Positions 18,533-28,374 are shown, numbered from the stretch's first letter. The stretch is 64,000 nt of DNA from Bacillota bacterium (GCA_021821465.1 JAKACM010000014.1:1-64000); one strand, 5' to 3'. Notes: generated by a model from the sequence alone, not told the origin. Translations and numbers: made by a program.

Positions 18533-19531
18533 GTGCGTATGTCCGGTGCGCGCAAAGCAGCTGTATTGCTCATGGCCATAGGCAGCCAGCAGGCCGCTTC
18601 TTTGCTTCGCTATCTCAGACGTTCCGAAGTGGAATCCATTACCATGGAGATTGCCAATCTCAAACGGGTTGACGCTCAGGTTGTGGATGATGTCGTTACC
18701 GAGTTCTATGAAATGTCCAAAGCCGAAAAGAAATTGGCGGAAGGCGGTATCGATATGGCTCGGGACATGTTGGAACGGGCCTTTGACGGACCCAGAGCCC
18801 AAGAAATTCTGCAGCGGCTGACCGGATTTTTGCAGCGTCGGCCTTTTGAGGTTTTGCGCAAGGCCGATCCCAGCCAGGTGATGACGTTAATGATTAATGA
18901 ACATCCCCAGACGATTGCGGTGGTTTTAGCTTATATGGATCCGACCCAGGCTTCTTCCGTGCTTTCTTCTTTGGATCCCGAATTGCAAAGCGAAGTGGCC
19001 CGGCGTATAGCCGTGATGGGCCGAGCGGCACCGGAGGTAATCAAAGAAATCGAACACCTCATGGAAAAGAAGCTGTCTAATTTGGCGGCCGAGGAAATTT
19101 CCGGAGCGGGAGGGATTAACGCCATTGTTCCGATTTTAAACAACACGGATCGCACATCTGAACGTCTCATTTTACAGCGTTTACAAGAATTTGACCCGGA
19201 ACTGGCGGATGAAATCAAGAATCGGATGTTTGTCTTTGAGAATATCGTGCAGATCGACGATCGAGCCATGCAAAAGGTCTTGCGCCGTGTGGACAATAAG
19301 ACGTTGTCTATGGCCCTGAAAGGAACCCCTTCGGATGTCTCGCAAAAGGTCATGCGCAATCTGTCCCAAAAGGCAGCCGATCTGTTACGGGAGGATATTG
19401 AGGTTTTGGGGCCGGTGAGGATCCGGGACGTAGAACAGGCACAAAGAGAAATCGTGAATGTGATCCGCCAACTGGAGGATCAGGGAGAACTGGTGATTTC
19501 TCGCGGGGAGCGTGATGATTTTGTCGTCTAA
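18533..19531 (+). CDS. fliG: Flagellar motor switch protein FliG
   Basis: About 332 residues. The middle domain has the EHPQTIAVVLAYM motif and the C-terminal domain has the charged torque helix region (VRIRDVEQAQREIVNVIRQL, in parts). FliG sits on the MS ring and meets MotA. ATG 18524 abuts AGGAGG directly, so GTG 18533, nine bases after it, is the more likely start; ATG 18539 is also possible. The fliF stop lies at 18529-18531. Confidence 0.94.
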   Translation: MRMSGARKAAVLLMAIGSQQAASLLRYLRRSEVESITMEIANLKRVDAQVVDDVVTEFYEMSKAEKKLAEGGIDMARDMLERAFDGPRAQEILQRLTGFLQRRPFEVLRKADPSQVMTLMINEHPQTIAVVLAYMDPTQASSVLSSLDPELQSEVARRIAVMGRAAPEVIKEIEHLMEKKLSNLAAEEISGAGGINAIVPILNNTDRTSERLILQRLQEFDPELADEIKNRMFVFENIVQIDDRAMQKVLRRVDNKTLSMALKGTPSDVSQKVMRNLSQKAADLLREDIEVLGPVRIRDVEQAQREIVNVIRQLEDQGELVISRGERDDFVV

Positions 19532-20219
19532 TGTGCTTAAGGCGCGCTCCGTGAAAAAGAGCGGGCAACCTCTTTTGTTAATCTCGGGATCAAACGGGCA
19601 GGCACCTTCGGTGGAAATCGCCGTGCAAAGTGCCAAAGAGGCGGCCATGGATATCGTAACCAGAGCTAAAGAGGAAGCGCGGGCGATTATTGAAGAAGCC
19701 GAAGAACAAGCCCTTAGCATTCGCAATGAAGCCAAAAATCAAGGTTATGACGAAGGTCTTCGGGCAGGGGTTCGGGATGGGCAGGGAAGTGCCCAACAAG
19801 AATGGTCCGTGATTTCCGCCGGGATTTCGGGTGTTTTGGCCCGAATTGACCAACTTCGGGTCTATACTCACATTCTGGACACAGAAATGGTTCTGGCCCA
19901 GGCAGCGGCTATGACAGCCAAATTCCTCGACAAGGAAGCCGATTCTCACCCTGAGCGCCTCAAAACTTATTTAACCGCCTTATTGGAAAGCTTGGAAGAT
20001 GAAAAGGTTACGCTCTTTCTTTCCGAAGAATTTCACCATACGTTAGAAGGATTGACACGGGAGTGGGGCAGTTTGTGGGAACCGGTCCAATTGGCGGTTG
20101 ACCGGCAATTGGAGGGTTTAGCCGTACGTGTGGAAACGCAAGAGGGGGAAAGCTTTTTGGCCGGACCTTTGGCGGCTTTGACGCGAATATTGGACGAGGT
20201 GCTCTATGGAAGTGTGTGA
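19515..20219 (+). CDS. fliH: Flagellar assembly protein FliH
   Basis: A 234-residue regulator of the FliI ATPase. It has a long charged coiled coil (residues 35-85, EEARAIIEEAEEQALSI) with the FliH-type GYDEGLRAGVRDGQ repeat. The C-terminal domain resembles V-type ATPase subunit E. Its start overlaps the end of fliG by 17 bases; ATG 19515 follows GGGGAG. Confidence 0.85.
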   Translation: MILSSNVLKARSVKKSGQPLLLISGSNGQAPSVEIAVQSAKEAAMDIVTRAKEEARAIIEEAEEQALSIRNEAKNQGYDEGLRAGVRDGQGSAQQEWSVISAGISGVLARIDQLRVYTHILDTEMVLAQAAAMTAKFLDKEADSHPERLKTYLTALLESLEDEKVTLFLSEEFHHTLEGLTREWGSLWEPVQLAVDRQLEGLAVRVETQEGESFLAGPLAALTRILDEVLYGSV

Positions 20220-21552
20220 AGCCATCGAACGCATCCCTCTGGCCGCCACTTTGGTGCCGGTGGGGAAGATTACAGCCGTGCGTGGACAAAGTCTCATTGC
20301 TTCTCAAATTCGTATGGCCATCGGCGAAGTGGGAAAAATTCGCTTGTCCAAGGAAAAGTCGGTGGATGTGGAGTGTGTGGGATTTCTGGAAGATGACCGA
20401 GTTTTGTTGACGCCCTACCACGACGTATCGGGACTAAAGCCGGGACTTCAAGTCATCGGATTACGGAGGCCTTTTGGGATCGTCACGGGCGAGGGAGTAT
20501 TGGGACGATTATTGGATGCAATGGGACGGGCCTTGGACAATGGGCCGATTGCACTCGGCCCCAAGCGTCTTTTGAATGTTGCTCCTTTGTCTCCTTTGAG
20601 CCGCAGAAATATTCAGCGCATTATGTGGACTGGGATTAAAGCGATCGACGGATTTCTGACCTTGGGAGAAGGCCAACGGGTAGGAATTTTTGCCGGAGCC
20701 GGGTTTGGCAAGACCACGTTGTTGCAGGACATTCTTAACGGAGCCGTGGCGGATGTAGTGGTGGTCGGACTCATCGGCGAAAGGGGGCGTGAAGTTGCGG
20801 AATTTTATCGCAGTCTTTCCCCCAAAGCGTTAAAACGCACTGCCATAATTGCCGCCACGTCGGATACGCCGGCAATTATGCGCTTGAAGGCGGCGTGGTC
20901 CGCGACCTTGATAGCCGAAGCCTTTCGGGAGCAAGGCCATTCGGTTTTGTTGGTTATCGACTCTCTGACCCGAGTGGCTGCGGCACAACGTGAAATCGGG
21001 ATGGAAACCGGGGAACTTCCCTCGGCGCGGGGCTATACCCCTTCTGTGCTCCATTTACTGCCCAGGCTTTTGGAGCGAGTGGGTGCCACCGACAAGGGTT
21101 CGATCACCGGGATTTATACCGTGTTAGTGGACGGGACGGATGCTTATGAGGATCCCCTGTCCGATGTTCTCCGAGGGCTCTTGGACGGTCATATCATACT
21201 TTCCCGCGAACTTGCCGACTCGGGCCACTTTCCGGCTATTGATGTAGTGTCTTCTCTTTCTCGGCTCATGCCGGAAATTGTTTCGGCGGAACATATGACG
21301 ATGGCACGGACCTTGAAGACGGTACTTTCCCGAGTTCAGGACGCCAAAGACTTGTTGGAAGTTGGAGCCTATGTTAAAGGGCGGGATGAGGCGTTGGATC
21401 AGGCCATGGTGCTATATCCCGCCTTGAGGAAGTTTTTGGATCAAAACCGCAAAGACAAAGCAGAAGCCGAAGATGTCATTCGCGGCATGTCTCAGGTTAT
21501 TAATCAAGCCGAAGTGGCGGAAGATGACGGAAATCAGGAGGTTGAAGATTGA
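20206..21552 (+). CDS. fliI: Flagellum-specific ATPase FliI
   Basis: A 448-residue hexameric ATPase of the flagellar export system. The Walker A motif GAGFGKT is at residues 164-170 and Walker B at about 244 (VLLVIDSLTRVA). The ExxR region GERGREVAEF is present. The start overlaps the fliH stop by 14 bases. Confidence 0.96.
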   Translation: MEVCEAIERIPLAATLVPVGKITAVRGQSLIASQIRMAIGEVGKIRLSKEKSVDVECVGFLEDDRVLLTPYHDVSGLKPGLQVIGLRRPFGIVTGEGVLGRLLDAMGRALDNGPIALGPKRLLNVAPLSPLSRRNIQRIMWTGIKAIDGFLTLGEGQRVGIFAGAGFGKTTLLQDILNGAVADVVVVGLIGERGREVAEFYRSLSPKALKRTAIIAATSDTPAIMRLKAAWSATLIAEAFREQGHSVLLVIDSLTRVAAAQREIGMETGELPSARGYTPSVLHLLPRLLERVGATDKGSITGIYTVLVDGTDAYEDPLSDVLRGLLDGHIILSRELADSGHFPAIDVVSSLSRLMPEIVSAEHMTMARTLKTVLSRVQDAKDLLEVGAYVKGRDEALDQAMVLYPALRKFLDQNRKDKAEAEDVIRGMSQVINQAEVAEDDGNQEVED

Positions 21553-22067
21553 CCAAAAGAAGAACGATGCAGGTTTTCGAGCGGAGTTTAACTCTTAACA
21601 GGCAACGGCGTACGCGTGATCTCGAAGGGCTCTATCAAGATCTTGAGAATCTGCGCCAATCCCTCAAGGACCGTCATGCCATGCTGGAATCCGGATGGGG
21701 AGAAGAAAGCCCGATTTTGAACTCGTTCGAATTACACACCTATTACGATAATTATAATTTTACTGTCCAGCAAATTTCTTTGCTTAAAAAAGAGGAATTG
21801 GTGATATTAGGGCGAATTGGACAATGTCGGGAGGAAATTCTTGCCGTGCGTCAAAAAGAAAAGCAAATTCGTCTCCTTACCGCCAAGGTGGAACAACGCC
21901 GGGTTCGGCACCTTGGCCGGCGCAGTGATGAAGAGCTATTGACGCTCGGAATCTCCCGGACGCTATTACTGGGGGAGGCCAATTCATTCCGTGTCCCTGT
22001 TAGAATCCCATCAATCCGTCTATCTCGTCGTGCGTCCCGGGAAAATCGTGGGCACGCGCGTGATTAG
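21549..22067 (+). CDS. fliJ: Flagellar export protein FliJ
   Basis: A 172-residue protein, mostly an antiparallel coiled coil. The start RRTMQVFERSLTLNRQRRTRD and later heptads match FliJ in size and position after fliI, though sequence conservation in this family is low. The start is TTG 21549 (TTGA overlap with the fliI stop), seven bases after AGGAGG. The last 25 residues are basic and overlap the next gene by 77 bases. Confidence 0.75.
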   Translation: MTKRRTMQVFERSLTLNRQRRTRDLEGLYQDLENLRQSLKDRHAMLESGWGEESPILNSFELHTYYDNYNFTVQQISLLKKEELVILGRIGQCREEILAVRQKEKQIRLLTAKVEQRRVRHLGRRSDEELLTLGISRTLLLGEANSFRVPVRIPSIRLSRRASRENRGHARD

Positions 22068-22617
22068 ACGGGTTCGTCAGGAGATCTATCTTGATGCGTT
22101 AAAGGACCATGATTTGGAGTTGACGCCTTTGCCAGGCACGACTGTCGCGATTCGTTGGCCTTACGATGATTTGCTCTATGAGCAACACGGGATGATTACG
22201 GAAGTCATTGACCCTGTTCCCATCATGGTGGTGAGGTTGAAAGGAAATCCTCAGGTCATCGAACAGCGAGGCACTCTCAGGGTTAAGGTACAAGTTCCCT
22301 TGGAGTATGGATTAGTGCGACCTGACTCGGAAATTCTCATGACCACAACATTCGATTTGTCTGCGAGTGGTTTGCGTTTCCCGAGCGCCGTCGAACTCTG
22401 GAGTGGGCTTCATCTAAAATTGCGATTGATGATTGCCATGCAAGAAGTGATTGTGCTCGGGAAAGTCACCAGGGTGGCAACCAAATCCCGGGAAATCCGG
22501 GGAAAGAAAACCTGGGAAACCGCGGTGACGTTTCTGACCATCAATCCACCCGATCGCCGGCTTATCGAACAATTCGTCAAAAAACAGCATAGCCGCAACC
22601 AACTAAGAGAGGATTAA
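21991..22617 (+). CDS. YcgR-like PilZ-domain protein
   Basis: A 208-residue protein. The N-terminal half is a YcgR-N-like beta domain. The C-terminal half carries the PilZ c-di-GMP-binding motifs RGTLR (RxxxR) and DLSASG (DxSxxG). Such proteins slow flagellar rotation or signal motility status when c-di-GMP is high. GTG 21991 lies 12 bases after GGGGGAGG, giving a 77-base overlap with fliJ. Confidence 0.85.
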   Translation: MSLLESHQSVYLVVRPGKIVGTRVIRRVRQEIYLDALKDHDLELTPLPGTTVAIRWPYDDLLYEQHGMITEVIDPVPIMVVRLKGNPQVIEQRGTLRVKVQVPLEYGLVRPDSEILMTTTFDLSASGLRFPSAVELWSGLHLKLRLMIAMQEVIVLGKVTRVATKSREIRGKKTWETAVTFLTINPPDRRLIEQFVKKQHSRNQLRED

Positions 22618-22680
22618 GTGCTCAGGACACGTTTCGATTCCGACTCATTGAAAGACACGCCGAAAGGAGGTGAAAATGAC

Positions 22681-23991
22681 ATGACTTCAGGGCATGCTTT
22701 ATTGTCTGAACTGACTCCTAAGCCTTCCGTTAGAACTAAACCCTCGTCTTCGAATCCGAAAGGTCGCCGAAAAAAAGGTGCAGAGATCCATGTCGGCGCA
22801 TTTAGAGAACTTGTTCAAAGCAAAAAGAAAACCAAGGCTTCTCGCCTAAGCGGGGTATCTCTTACAACGCAAGGACTAGCGAGTGCCACACCTAAGAAAA
22901 AATTCGGTTCGGCTATGACACCAAGTGGACAAAAGATCAAAAGAGAGGGCAATAATCGCTCACATCCTACAGCCGGGGTTCGTCATACCAAAAAAACAGG
23001 GCCCAGACAAAAAACCGGGGTGGGTTCACGGATTCGCCGCTTATCCAGCTATAAAGGTTCATTGCCAGCCCTTTTGCCGATGGCTCTGGTGACAATACCG
23101 GAAGCGACACCAAAAGCCCGGCAAGAGGCAGTAACGGGGCACAATATTCCCGGGCAAAGGCAGGGGAGGGCCCTAGGTTTATCGGGGAATGCGAAAATCG
23201 GGTTTCTGGGGGCGAAAAGCGAACAATCTCTTGCGGCGCATCCGCCTATGCTTCTTTTAAGGTCGCGGAGCAAACAATCTCAAAATTCCGAGGCTGGTTC
23301 TACCCCAATCGACACAAAACCCAGGTTGGTTTTTGTTCACCATCTCCGAGTTAAGAGGCCAACCGTGTCCTCTTCGCAAACTTCTCGCAAAAAGTCTCAG
23401 TCTGTGGCAAAAACTTCGGCCATGACGAACCCAACATCTTGGGACGCACCGTTCACTGCCGTGGCAGAAGGGCGAAGTGGCCCGGTCTCTATGGTGAAGA
23501 GTTCCGAATCTCGTAGCCAACCCGTTCTTGGCCAAGCTGTTGCAAAAGGAATTTTGCAAAGACGATCCGGTAACTGGGTGATTAAACCCATCAATTGGCG
23601 GGCTCCTGCAGGAGTTAATGCGAGCAAATGGTCCTTAACCATGCCCAAGCAGGTGGGGGGATTGATTATGACACTGGTTCACATGCAAAAAAGTTGGAAG
23701 GTGGATCTCCAAGTCAATTCCGCGAGTGCCGCCGGGTCTTTGGCTGAAAATTTGAGTCAGGCTTCCTCCTTGACGGCCGCATCCCAGCCCGTCTCCCAAG
23801 TCTCGGTATTTTTGGGATTGGGGCACTCGCAGACAGGACAGGGCGGAGGATGGGAGGCAGGGGGGTTGCCGAATCAAAGGGATTCGGATCCCCAAACCCC
23901 ACCGGGAGGACCAGAGAGATCCCAGATCCGGTCCCAGAGCCAGGTTCACTCCGCTTCGATTCGGTATTCCCGTGTCGACTATCAAGCTTAA
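22681..23991 (+). CDS. fliK: Probable hook-length control protein FliK
   Basis: A 436-residue protein, lysine-, serine- and glutamine-rich with little predicted order over the first 300 residues. The assignment rests on position between fliJ and flgD and on composition and length; the C-terminal FliK export-switch domain is only weakly visible (LIMTLVHMQKSWKVDLQV). The start is ATG 22681, eight bases after AAAGGAGGTG. The frame is open back to GTG 22618. Confidence 0.65.
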   Translation: MTSGHALLSELTPKPSVRTKPSSSNPKGRRKKGAEIHVGAFRELVQSKKKTKASRLSGVSLTTQGLASATPKKKFGSAMTPSGQKIKREGNNRSHPTAGVRHTKKTGPRQKTGVGSRIRRLSSYKGSLPALLPMALVTIPEATPKARQEAVTGHNIPGQRQGRALGLSGNAKIGFLGAKSEQSLAAHPPMLLLRSRSKQSQNSEAGSTPIDTKPRLVFVHHLRVKRPTVSSSQTSRKKSQSVAKTSAMTNPTSWDAPFTAVAEGRSGPVSMVKSSESRSQPVLGQAVAKGILQRRSGNWVIKPINWRAPAGVNASKWSLTMPKQVGGLIMTLVHMQKSWKVDLQVNSASAAGSLAENLSQASSLTAASQPVSQVSVFLGLGHSQTGQGGGWEAGGLPNQRDSDPQTPPGGPERSQIRSQSQVHSASIRYSRVDYQA

Positions 23992-24078
23992 GACAAGATC
24001 ATGAATCGAAGAAAGGGATGAGGGGTGAACTGAATAGGGAATCCCGATCAAAACACCCAACCGAAAGGATGAAAAGCG

Positions 24079-24507
24079 ATGAGCATACCTTTGAATACTG
24101 TCTTGGGAACAAGTAATAGCGCGAGCATCCAGAGCACATCATCATCATCATCTTCACCGCCAGGGGGAAATCTCGGAGAATCGGCATTTCTTACCCTGCT
24201 TTCGGCGGAATTGCAGTACCAGAATCCGCTTCAGCCTATGAACAACACCCAATTTATCGCACAACTCGCCCAATTTTCGAATTTGGCAGCAGTGACCAAA
24301 CAGTCGACGACCTTAGGGCAGATTCTCTCCACCTTGCAACAGCAAAATCCGGTGGTGCAATTGTCACAACTCATCGGCAAGACGGTGACGACCTCTTCAG
24401 GCACAGGAGTGGTGACGGCGGTGGCTGATCAGGGAGGCGAGCAAATGGTGACGGTGCAGGGCCTGGGTAATGTCAAGGCATCGGAGATCACGGGGATTAA
24501 GGGCTGA
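24079..24507 (+). CDS. flgD: Flagellar hook assembly scaffold FlgD
   Basis: A 142-residue short FlgD. The N-terminal block FLTLLSAELQYQNPLQPMNNTQFIAQLAQFSNL (read in parts) is the diagnostic FlgD motif. The length is typical for the Firmicute form lacking the large C-terminal domain. It caps the growing hook. Confidence 0.93.
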   Translation: MSIPLNTVLGTSNSASIQSTSSSSSSPPGGNLGESAFLTLLSAELQYQNPLQPMNNTQFIAQLAQFSNLAAVTKQSTTLGQILSTLQQQNPVVQLSQLIGKTVTTSSGTGVVTAVADQGGEQMVTVQGLGNVKASEITGIKG

Positions 24508-25007
24508 TGGCGCCGGTTTCCGGACCCATCCGGCCATTAACGGGGCCCAGTGGATCGGAAAAGCCCGCAACCTCTTCTCCGCCCAGTGCTTCGCACGGTT
24601 TTGCGGAAGTTCTGCACGAACGGCTCGTCTTTAGTCAGCATGCCGCATCAAGGATGCAGACCAGAGGCATACGCTTGACCCAAAACCAGAGAAGTGAACT
24701 GAATCAGGCGGTGAATGCGGCCAAAGACAAAGGATCAAAAAAGGCGGCGGTCATTATGGGGTCCGATATCTTTATCGTGGCTCCTCAATCCAGAACAGTG
24801 ATAACCTCAGTCTCTTCCCCCCAAGACGGGATGAAAGTGATTACTCAGGTGGACGCGGTGGTCTATGTGGGCCGGACCTCAACAGATTCACAGAAAGTTA
24901 CGGAGGAAGCCCCAGGCATTCGACAGACTGCGAATGCTCCCTCCGCGCCACACTGGAGTTTGCTCTCATTGCCGAAAACGGGTGAAGATATGCCGCACAA
25001 TTCCTAA
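24507..25007 (+). CDS. TIGR02530-type flagellar operon protein
   Basis: A 166-residue protein with the family core FSQHAASRMQTRGIRL and AVIMGSDIFIVAPQSRTVIT. Proteins of this type are found between flgD and flgE in many Firmicutes and have no settled function. The ATG overlaps the last base of the flgD stop. The C-terminal tail is long and probably disordered. Confidence 0.8.
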   Translation: MAPVSGPIRPLTGPSGSEKPATSSPPSASHGFAEVLHERLVFSQHAASRMQTRGIRLTQNQRSELNQAVNAAKDKGSKKAAVIMGSDIFIVAPQSRTVITSVSSPQDGMKVITQVDAVVYVGRTSTDSQKVTEEAPGIRQTANAPSAPHWSLLSLPKTGEDMPHNS

Positions 25008-25084
25008 TTTCGTAACTCAGGTAAGCCTGAGTCAGTCAGGGAAGTGGGAATGGGTTCCCACCAGAAAAATTGGAGGAATGATCG

Positions 25085-26359
25085 ATGTCAGGAACGTTAT
25101 ATGGAGCGATTTCCGGACTCAATGCGGAACAAGAACTCCTGGGGGTCATCTCGCAAAACATTGCCAATGTGAATACAACCGGTTACAAAAGCAGCAATAT
25201 GAGTTTCGCGCAGATGATGCAGCAAACACTGTCGGGAGGAACGGCACCCACTGCCATCTTAGGCGGCACGAATCCTGAGCAGGTATCGGGCGGATCGGCG
25301 GTGGGTATTGGCGCAGTGGATGTGAATATGAGTCAGGGAAGTCTTCAAACAACCGGCATAAAGACCAATATGGCTATCTCGGGGCATGGTTTTTTCGTTA
25401 TTAAGACACCGAGTGGTTACGCTTACAGCCGCAGCGGCGATTTCACTTTGGATGCTCAAGGCCAGCTCGTGACCCCTCAGGGCAATTTTGTTATGGGGTG
25501 GATGGCTCAAAACGGGAAGCTTACGGGAGAGAGTCAAGGAAATATTTCGCCCATCACCATCCAGCCTAATATGACCATGACGCCCTCGGCCACGACAAGT
25601 ATGACCGTCACCGGTAATCTGAATGCCGCTTTGGCCACGACATCTTCCTCGACCACAACGGGATCCGGGACAACGACTCGCAGTGCGCCGGTTACCGTGT
25701 ATGACTCCTTGGGTGATCCGGTGACCTTGAATGTTAATTTTTCGAACCCGACGGCTACTGCCAACAGTGGGACATCATGGACGGTGACGGTAACTGAACC
25801 TCCCTCGACAACCTCCATCGGTTCGGGGACTGTGACATTCAGCAATACCGGGGCCCTTGCAAGCGGCAGTACCGTGACCGTCAATCTGCAAAACCAAAAC
25901 GGATCACAGACTCCCCAAAAAGTCACTTTGAATCTGGGATCCATGACGGCTGACGCCGCATCTACTTCTTTGTCCGGCACGGCCGACGGCTACGCTCAGG
26001 GAGTGTTGTCCAATTATACCGTGGGCAGCAACGGAGTGATTACCGGCACATTTTCGAATGGGCAAACTCAAGCCATTGCCCAGGTTTCCTTGGCCAACTT
26101 CAATAACGCTGCCGGATTATTGAATGTGGGTAATAATCTTTGGCAGCAATCGGCGAACTCCGGCACGGCAAAGATCGGGCAACCGGGTTCAGGGAGTCTT
26201 GGCAACATCTCATCCGGTTCCCTGGAGGAATCGAATGTGTCTCTGGCCAATCAATTTGTGAATATGATCCAGGCACAGCAAGGCTATCAGGCCAATGCCA
26301 AAGTGATTTCGGTGGCACAGGCATTAGATACGACCTTAGTCAATACGATTGCCCCTTAA
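25085..26359 (+). CDS. flgE: Flagellar hook protein FlgE
   Basis: A 424-residue hook protein. It has the N-terminal LLGVISQNIANVNTTGYK motif, the AISGHGFFVI segment, a Thr/Ser-rich central domain, and the C-terminal NMIQAQQGYQANAKVISVAQ helix. GGAGG lies six bases before the ATG. A strong hairpin follows the stop, so this gene ends the first flagellar transcription unit. Confidence 0.95.
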   Translation: MSGTLYGAISGLNAEQELLGVISQNIANVNTTGYKSSNMSFAQMMQQTLSGGTAPTAILGGTNPEQVSGGSAVGIGAVDVNMSQGSLQTTGIKTNMAISGHGFFVIKTPSGYAYSRSGDFTLDAQGQLVTPQGNFVMGWMAQNGKLTGESQGNISPITIQPNMTMTPSATTSMTVTGNLNAALATTSSSTTTGSGTTTRSAPVTVYDSLGDPVTLNVNFSNPTATANSGTSWTVTVTEPPSTTSIGSGTVTFSNTGALASGSTVTVNLQNQNGSQTPQKVTLNLGSMTADAASTSLSGTADGYAQGVLSNYTVGSNGVITGTFSNGQTQAIAQVSLANFNNAAGLLNVGNNLWQQSANSGTAKIGQPGSGSLGNISSGSLEESNVSLANQFVNMIQAQQGYQANAKVISVAQALDTTLVNTIAP

Positions 26360-26391
26360 TCTCGTTACAATGAAGTCCTGCAGTACTACGA

Positions 26392-26427
26392 GGCTTCGCG
26401 CTAGGGCCCTCCCTAGTATGCGAAGCC
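26392..26427 (+). terminator. Hairpin terminator after flgE
   Basis: GGCTTCGC (26392-26399) pairs with GCGAAGCC (26420-26427). An inner CTAGGG/CCCTAG stem with the loop CCCT continues the hairpin. A short pyrimidine-rich stretch follows. It marks the end of the flgE operon. Confidence 0.65.
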
Positions 26428-26506
26428 CCTTTGCGCTCTTGGGTGTGCTAGCGGGCGTGAAGGAAGAGATGATGAGCCTTGGGGATGTGACCTCGGGCAA
26501 GTTTCG

Positions 26507-27105
26507 TCAATCGCTTAAAGGTAGCGTACCGTAGCGGTAAAATGCGTGAAGGTGCTTGATTTGGCTAAGAACCGCATCCGTGTGAGGCCATGAGGGCAAT
26601 TCCCAGATGAGCATGAAATAGAATGCTCTGAGGACATGTTGCATATTTTGTGATCCAATAACCTCCGAAATTGTTCCGGAGGTTATTGGAAATTGTGCCA
26701 ACCATCTTGACCAATTCAACTGGTCGGCCTTATCTTTCTGGGCCAGTCGCAAAACTGCATAGGCTAATCGATCGTCCTCATGGTGCAAGAAAGGGGCCGG
26801 CCGAGTTGCCAGACGGAAAATCGCTTCCAAGATGGATTCTCGTTGAGTCGGTGTGATACGAGGATGTCGAGCACAAGATCCCAGGCAATCGGCTGTATGA
26901 GCCAGAGCATGGGCCCATCCCTTCTGATCGACAAATCCTCGGTAATCTTTTTCGAGCCGAGTATATGCTATGATTTTTTCGACGGTTTTTTCTATTTGAT
27001 CTGGGGGCAAATGAGGGTCATCACCATCCTCATCCATGATAGAAGCGACGATTAGGACGCTGAAGCTCCGAAGAAACACGCTGTCTGTGTCTTTTTCGCC
27101 AATTC
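26507..27105 (-). pseudogene. DUF2785 gene, 5'-truncated
   Basis: The last 190 or so codons of a DUF2785 protein: GEKDTDSVFLRSFSVL, YTRLEKDYRGFVDQKGWAHALAHTADCL (in parts) and the EDDRLAYAVLRLAQ segment. The frame continues to 27571, but the part beyond about 27105 is only the mirror of the Rpn fragment on the other strand. The N-terminal part of the family is missing, so this is a remnant joined at about 27105. It lies between two flagellar operons. Confidence 0.65.
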
Positions 27106-27106
27106 C

Positions 27107-27559
27107 AGAAAATCCAAACGTTTGGATTTTGTGGAACTGCGGAAACTGAAGACGCAATCGGTTGGACTGGATCGGCGGCTGGTGCGTTGGATGTTGTTTT
27201 TGACCACCCAGACACGAGAAGGATTGGAGGAATTGGCCATGCAGGAACCTGCCATTCAGAAGGCGATGACGACGCTGGAGTTTTTGAGCCAGGATGAACA
27301 GGCCCGTCAACTCTACGAGGAACGGCAAAAGGCATTGATGACCTACACGGCGGATGTTGAGGGGGCAAGAGAAGAAGGTCGCGAAGAAGGCCGAGAAGAA
27401 GGCCGAGAAGAAGGCCGAGAAGAAGGGGAGCATCGCCGCGCGGTCAGCACCGCCCGCAAGCTGATGGCTGCAGGAATGGACGTGAAGCAAATTGCCGCGT
27501 TTGTGGATTTGTCCGTCGACGAAGTGGACGCGATTCGGCGGAGCTTGAGCACAGATTGA
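27107..27559 (+). pseudogene. Rpn-family nuclease/transposase (PD-(D/E)XK) C-terminal remnant
   Basis: About 145-150 codons matching the C-terminal part of Rpn/PDDEXK transposase proteins: LDFVELRKL, the WMLFLTT segment, the repeated REEG coiled region and a final MLI-type helix (AAGMDVKQIAAFVDLSVDEV). The N-terminal nuclease domain is absent. Read backwards the frame reaches a stop at 27053. It abuts the truncated DUF2785 gene head to head. Confidence 0.68.
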
Positions 27560-28133
27560 GGATTCACCCATTCCCGGCCGGACATCTCCGCTGGCGGCGT
27601 TGTTCCCTGGCCGCGATACCCCGGATAATGGGCAACGACCTGGGGAGTCATGGCCTGTGTTCTCCTATGGCCTGTAAGAGAGTCGACAACGTGACGCGGC
27701 TCTGAGTGGGTGATGCTTTCACCTCGTCTCGGAGCCGGCTGTCATCCCCCCGACTCCACCATCCCATTCGGAAACTCGCAGGCTTCCTCACTGCCAGGAC
27801 AATCCATAAATGGATGTCCCGAGGATAGGAGCCATCTGTTTGCCGATGTTTTTTGATCTTTTTTGGGGAGCGACTGAGGGAAGATTCGCACGACCCCTCC
27901 GGTTCGTCGGCAATGAGGAATCATGTCCGTACGGAGAGATGGTTGTGTTTCTGCCGTCACCAGCCTATTGGTCGAGGGTATGGGCACATGGTATTGCTAT
28001 TCAATAACGTCGACGGGCCCAGAGTCAAGATTCGAGCACAAAGAAGTGATCCACCGAAAAATTGTAATCGGACCGGATCTTAGGCCAGAAGCGCGATAAA
28101 GCATAAGACCATGTCGAGATAATTTTGGGTGTT

Positions 28134-28167
28134 TCATCTCTTTCCACTCATCTCTTTCCACTCATCT
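28134..28167. repeat. 14-bp tandem repeat
   Basis: TCATCTCTTTCCAC occurs twice in tandem and a third partial copy TCATCT follows. It lies about 230 bases before fliO. The role is unknown. Confidence 0.6.
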
Positions 28168-28368
28168 GTTCGCTGTTGTCGGCGACGGCATGAATTTGTC
28201 AGAATTATTGTGAAAAATCCCTGCGTATTCAGCCTTCATTATCATGGCAAGCGGGCAGGACCACGGATCCGCCTCGGTTTTCGATAATCTTGTCACAGAT
28301 TCAGGAATAAAGAAAACTTTTTTGCGTTAAATACCCCTTGTTATTTCCTGTCGAAGAATGGAAATTTA

Positions 28369-28374
28369 TATAAT
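28369..28374 (+). promoter_or_regulatory. Candidate -10 box before fliO
   Basis: TATAAT lies 21 bases before the fliO start. A matching -35 is weak (TTCCTG with an 18-base spacer), so the promoter class is uncertain. Confidence 0.4.

Noticed and set aside
27106-27571. N-terminal half of the long reverse frame 26507-27571
   Set aside because: It is the mirror image of the Rpn fragment; its Phe-rich repeats come from the REEG codons on the other strand.
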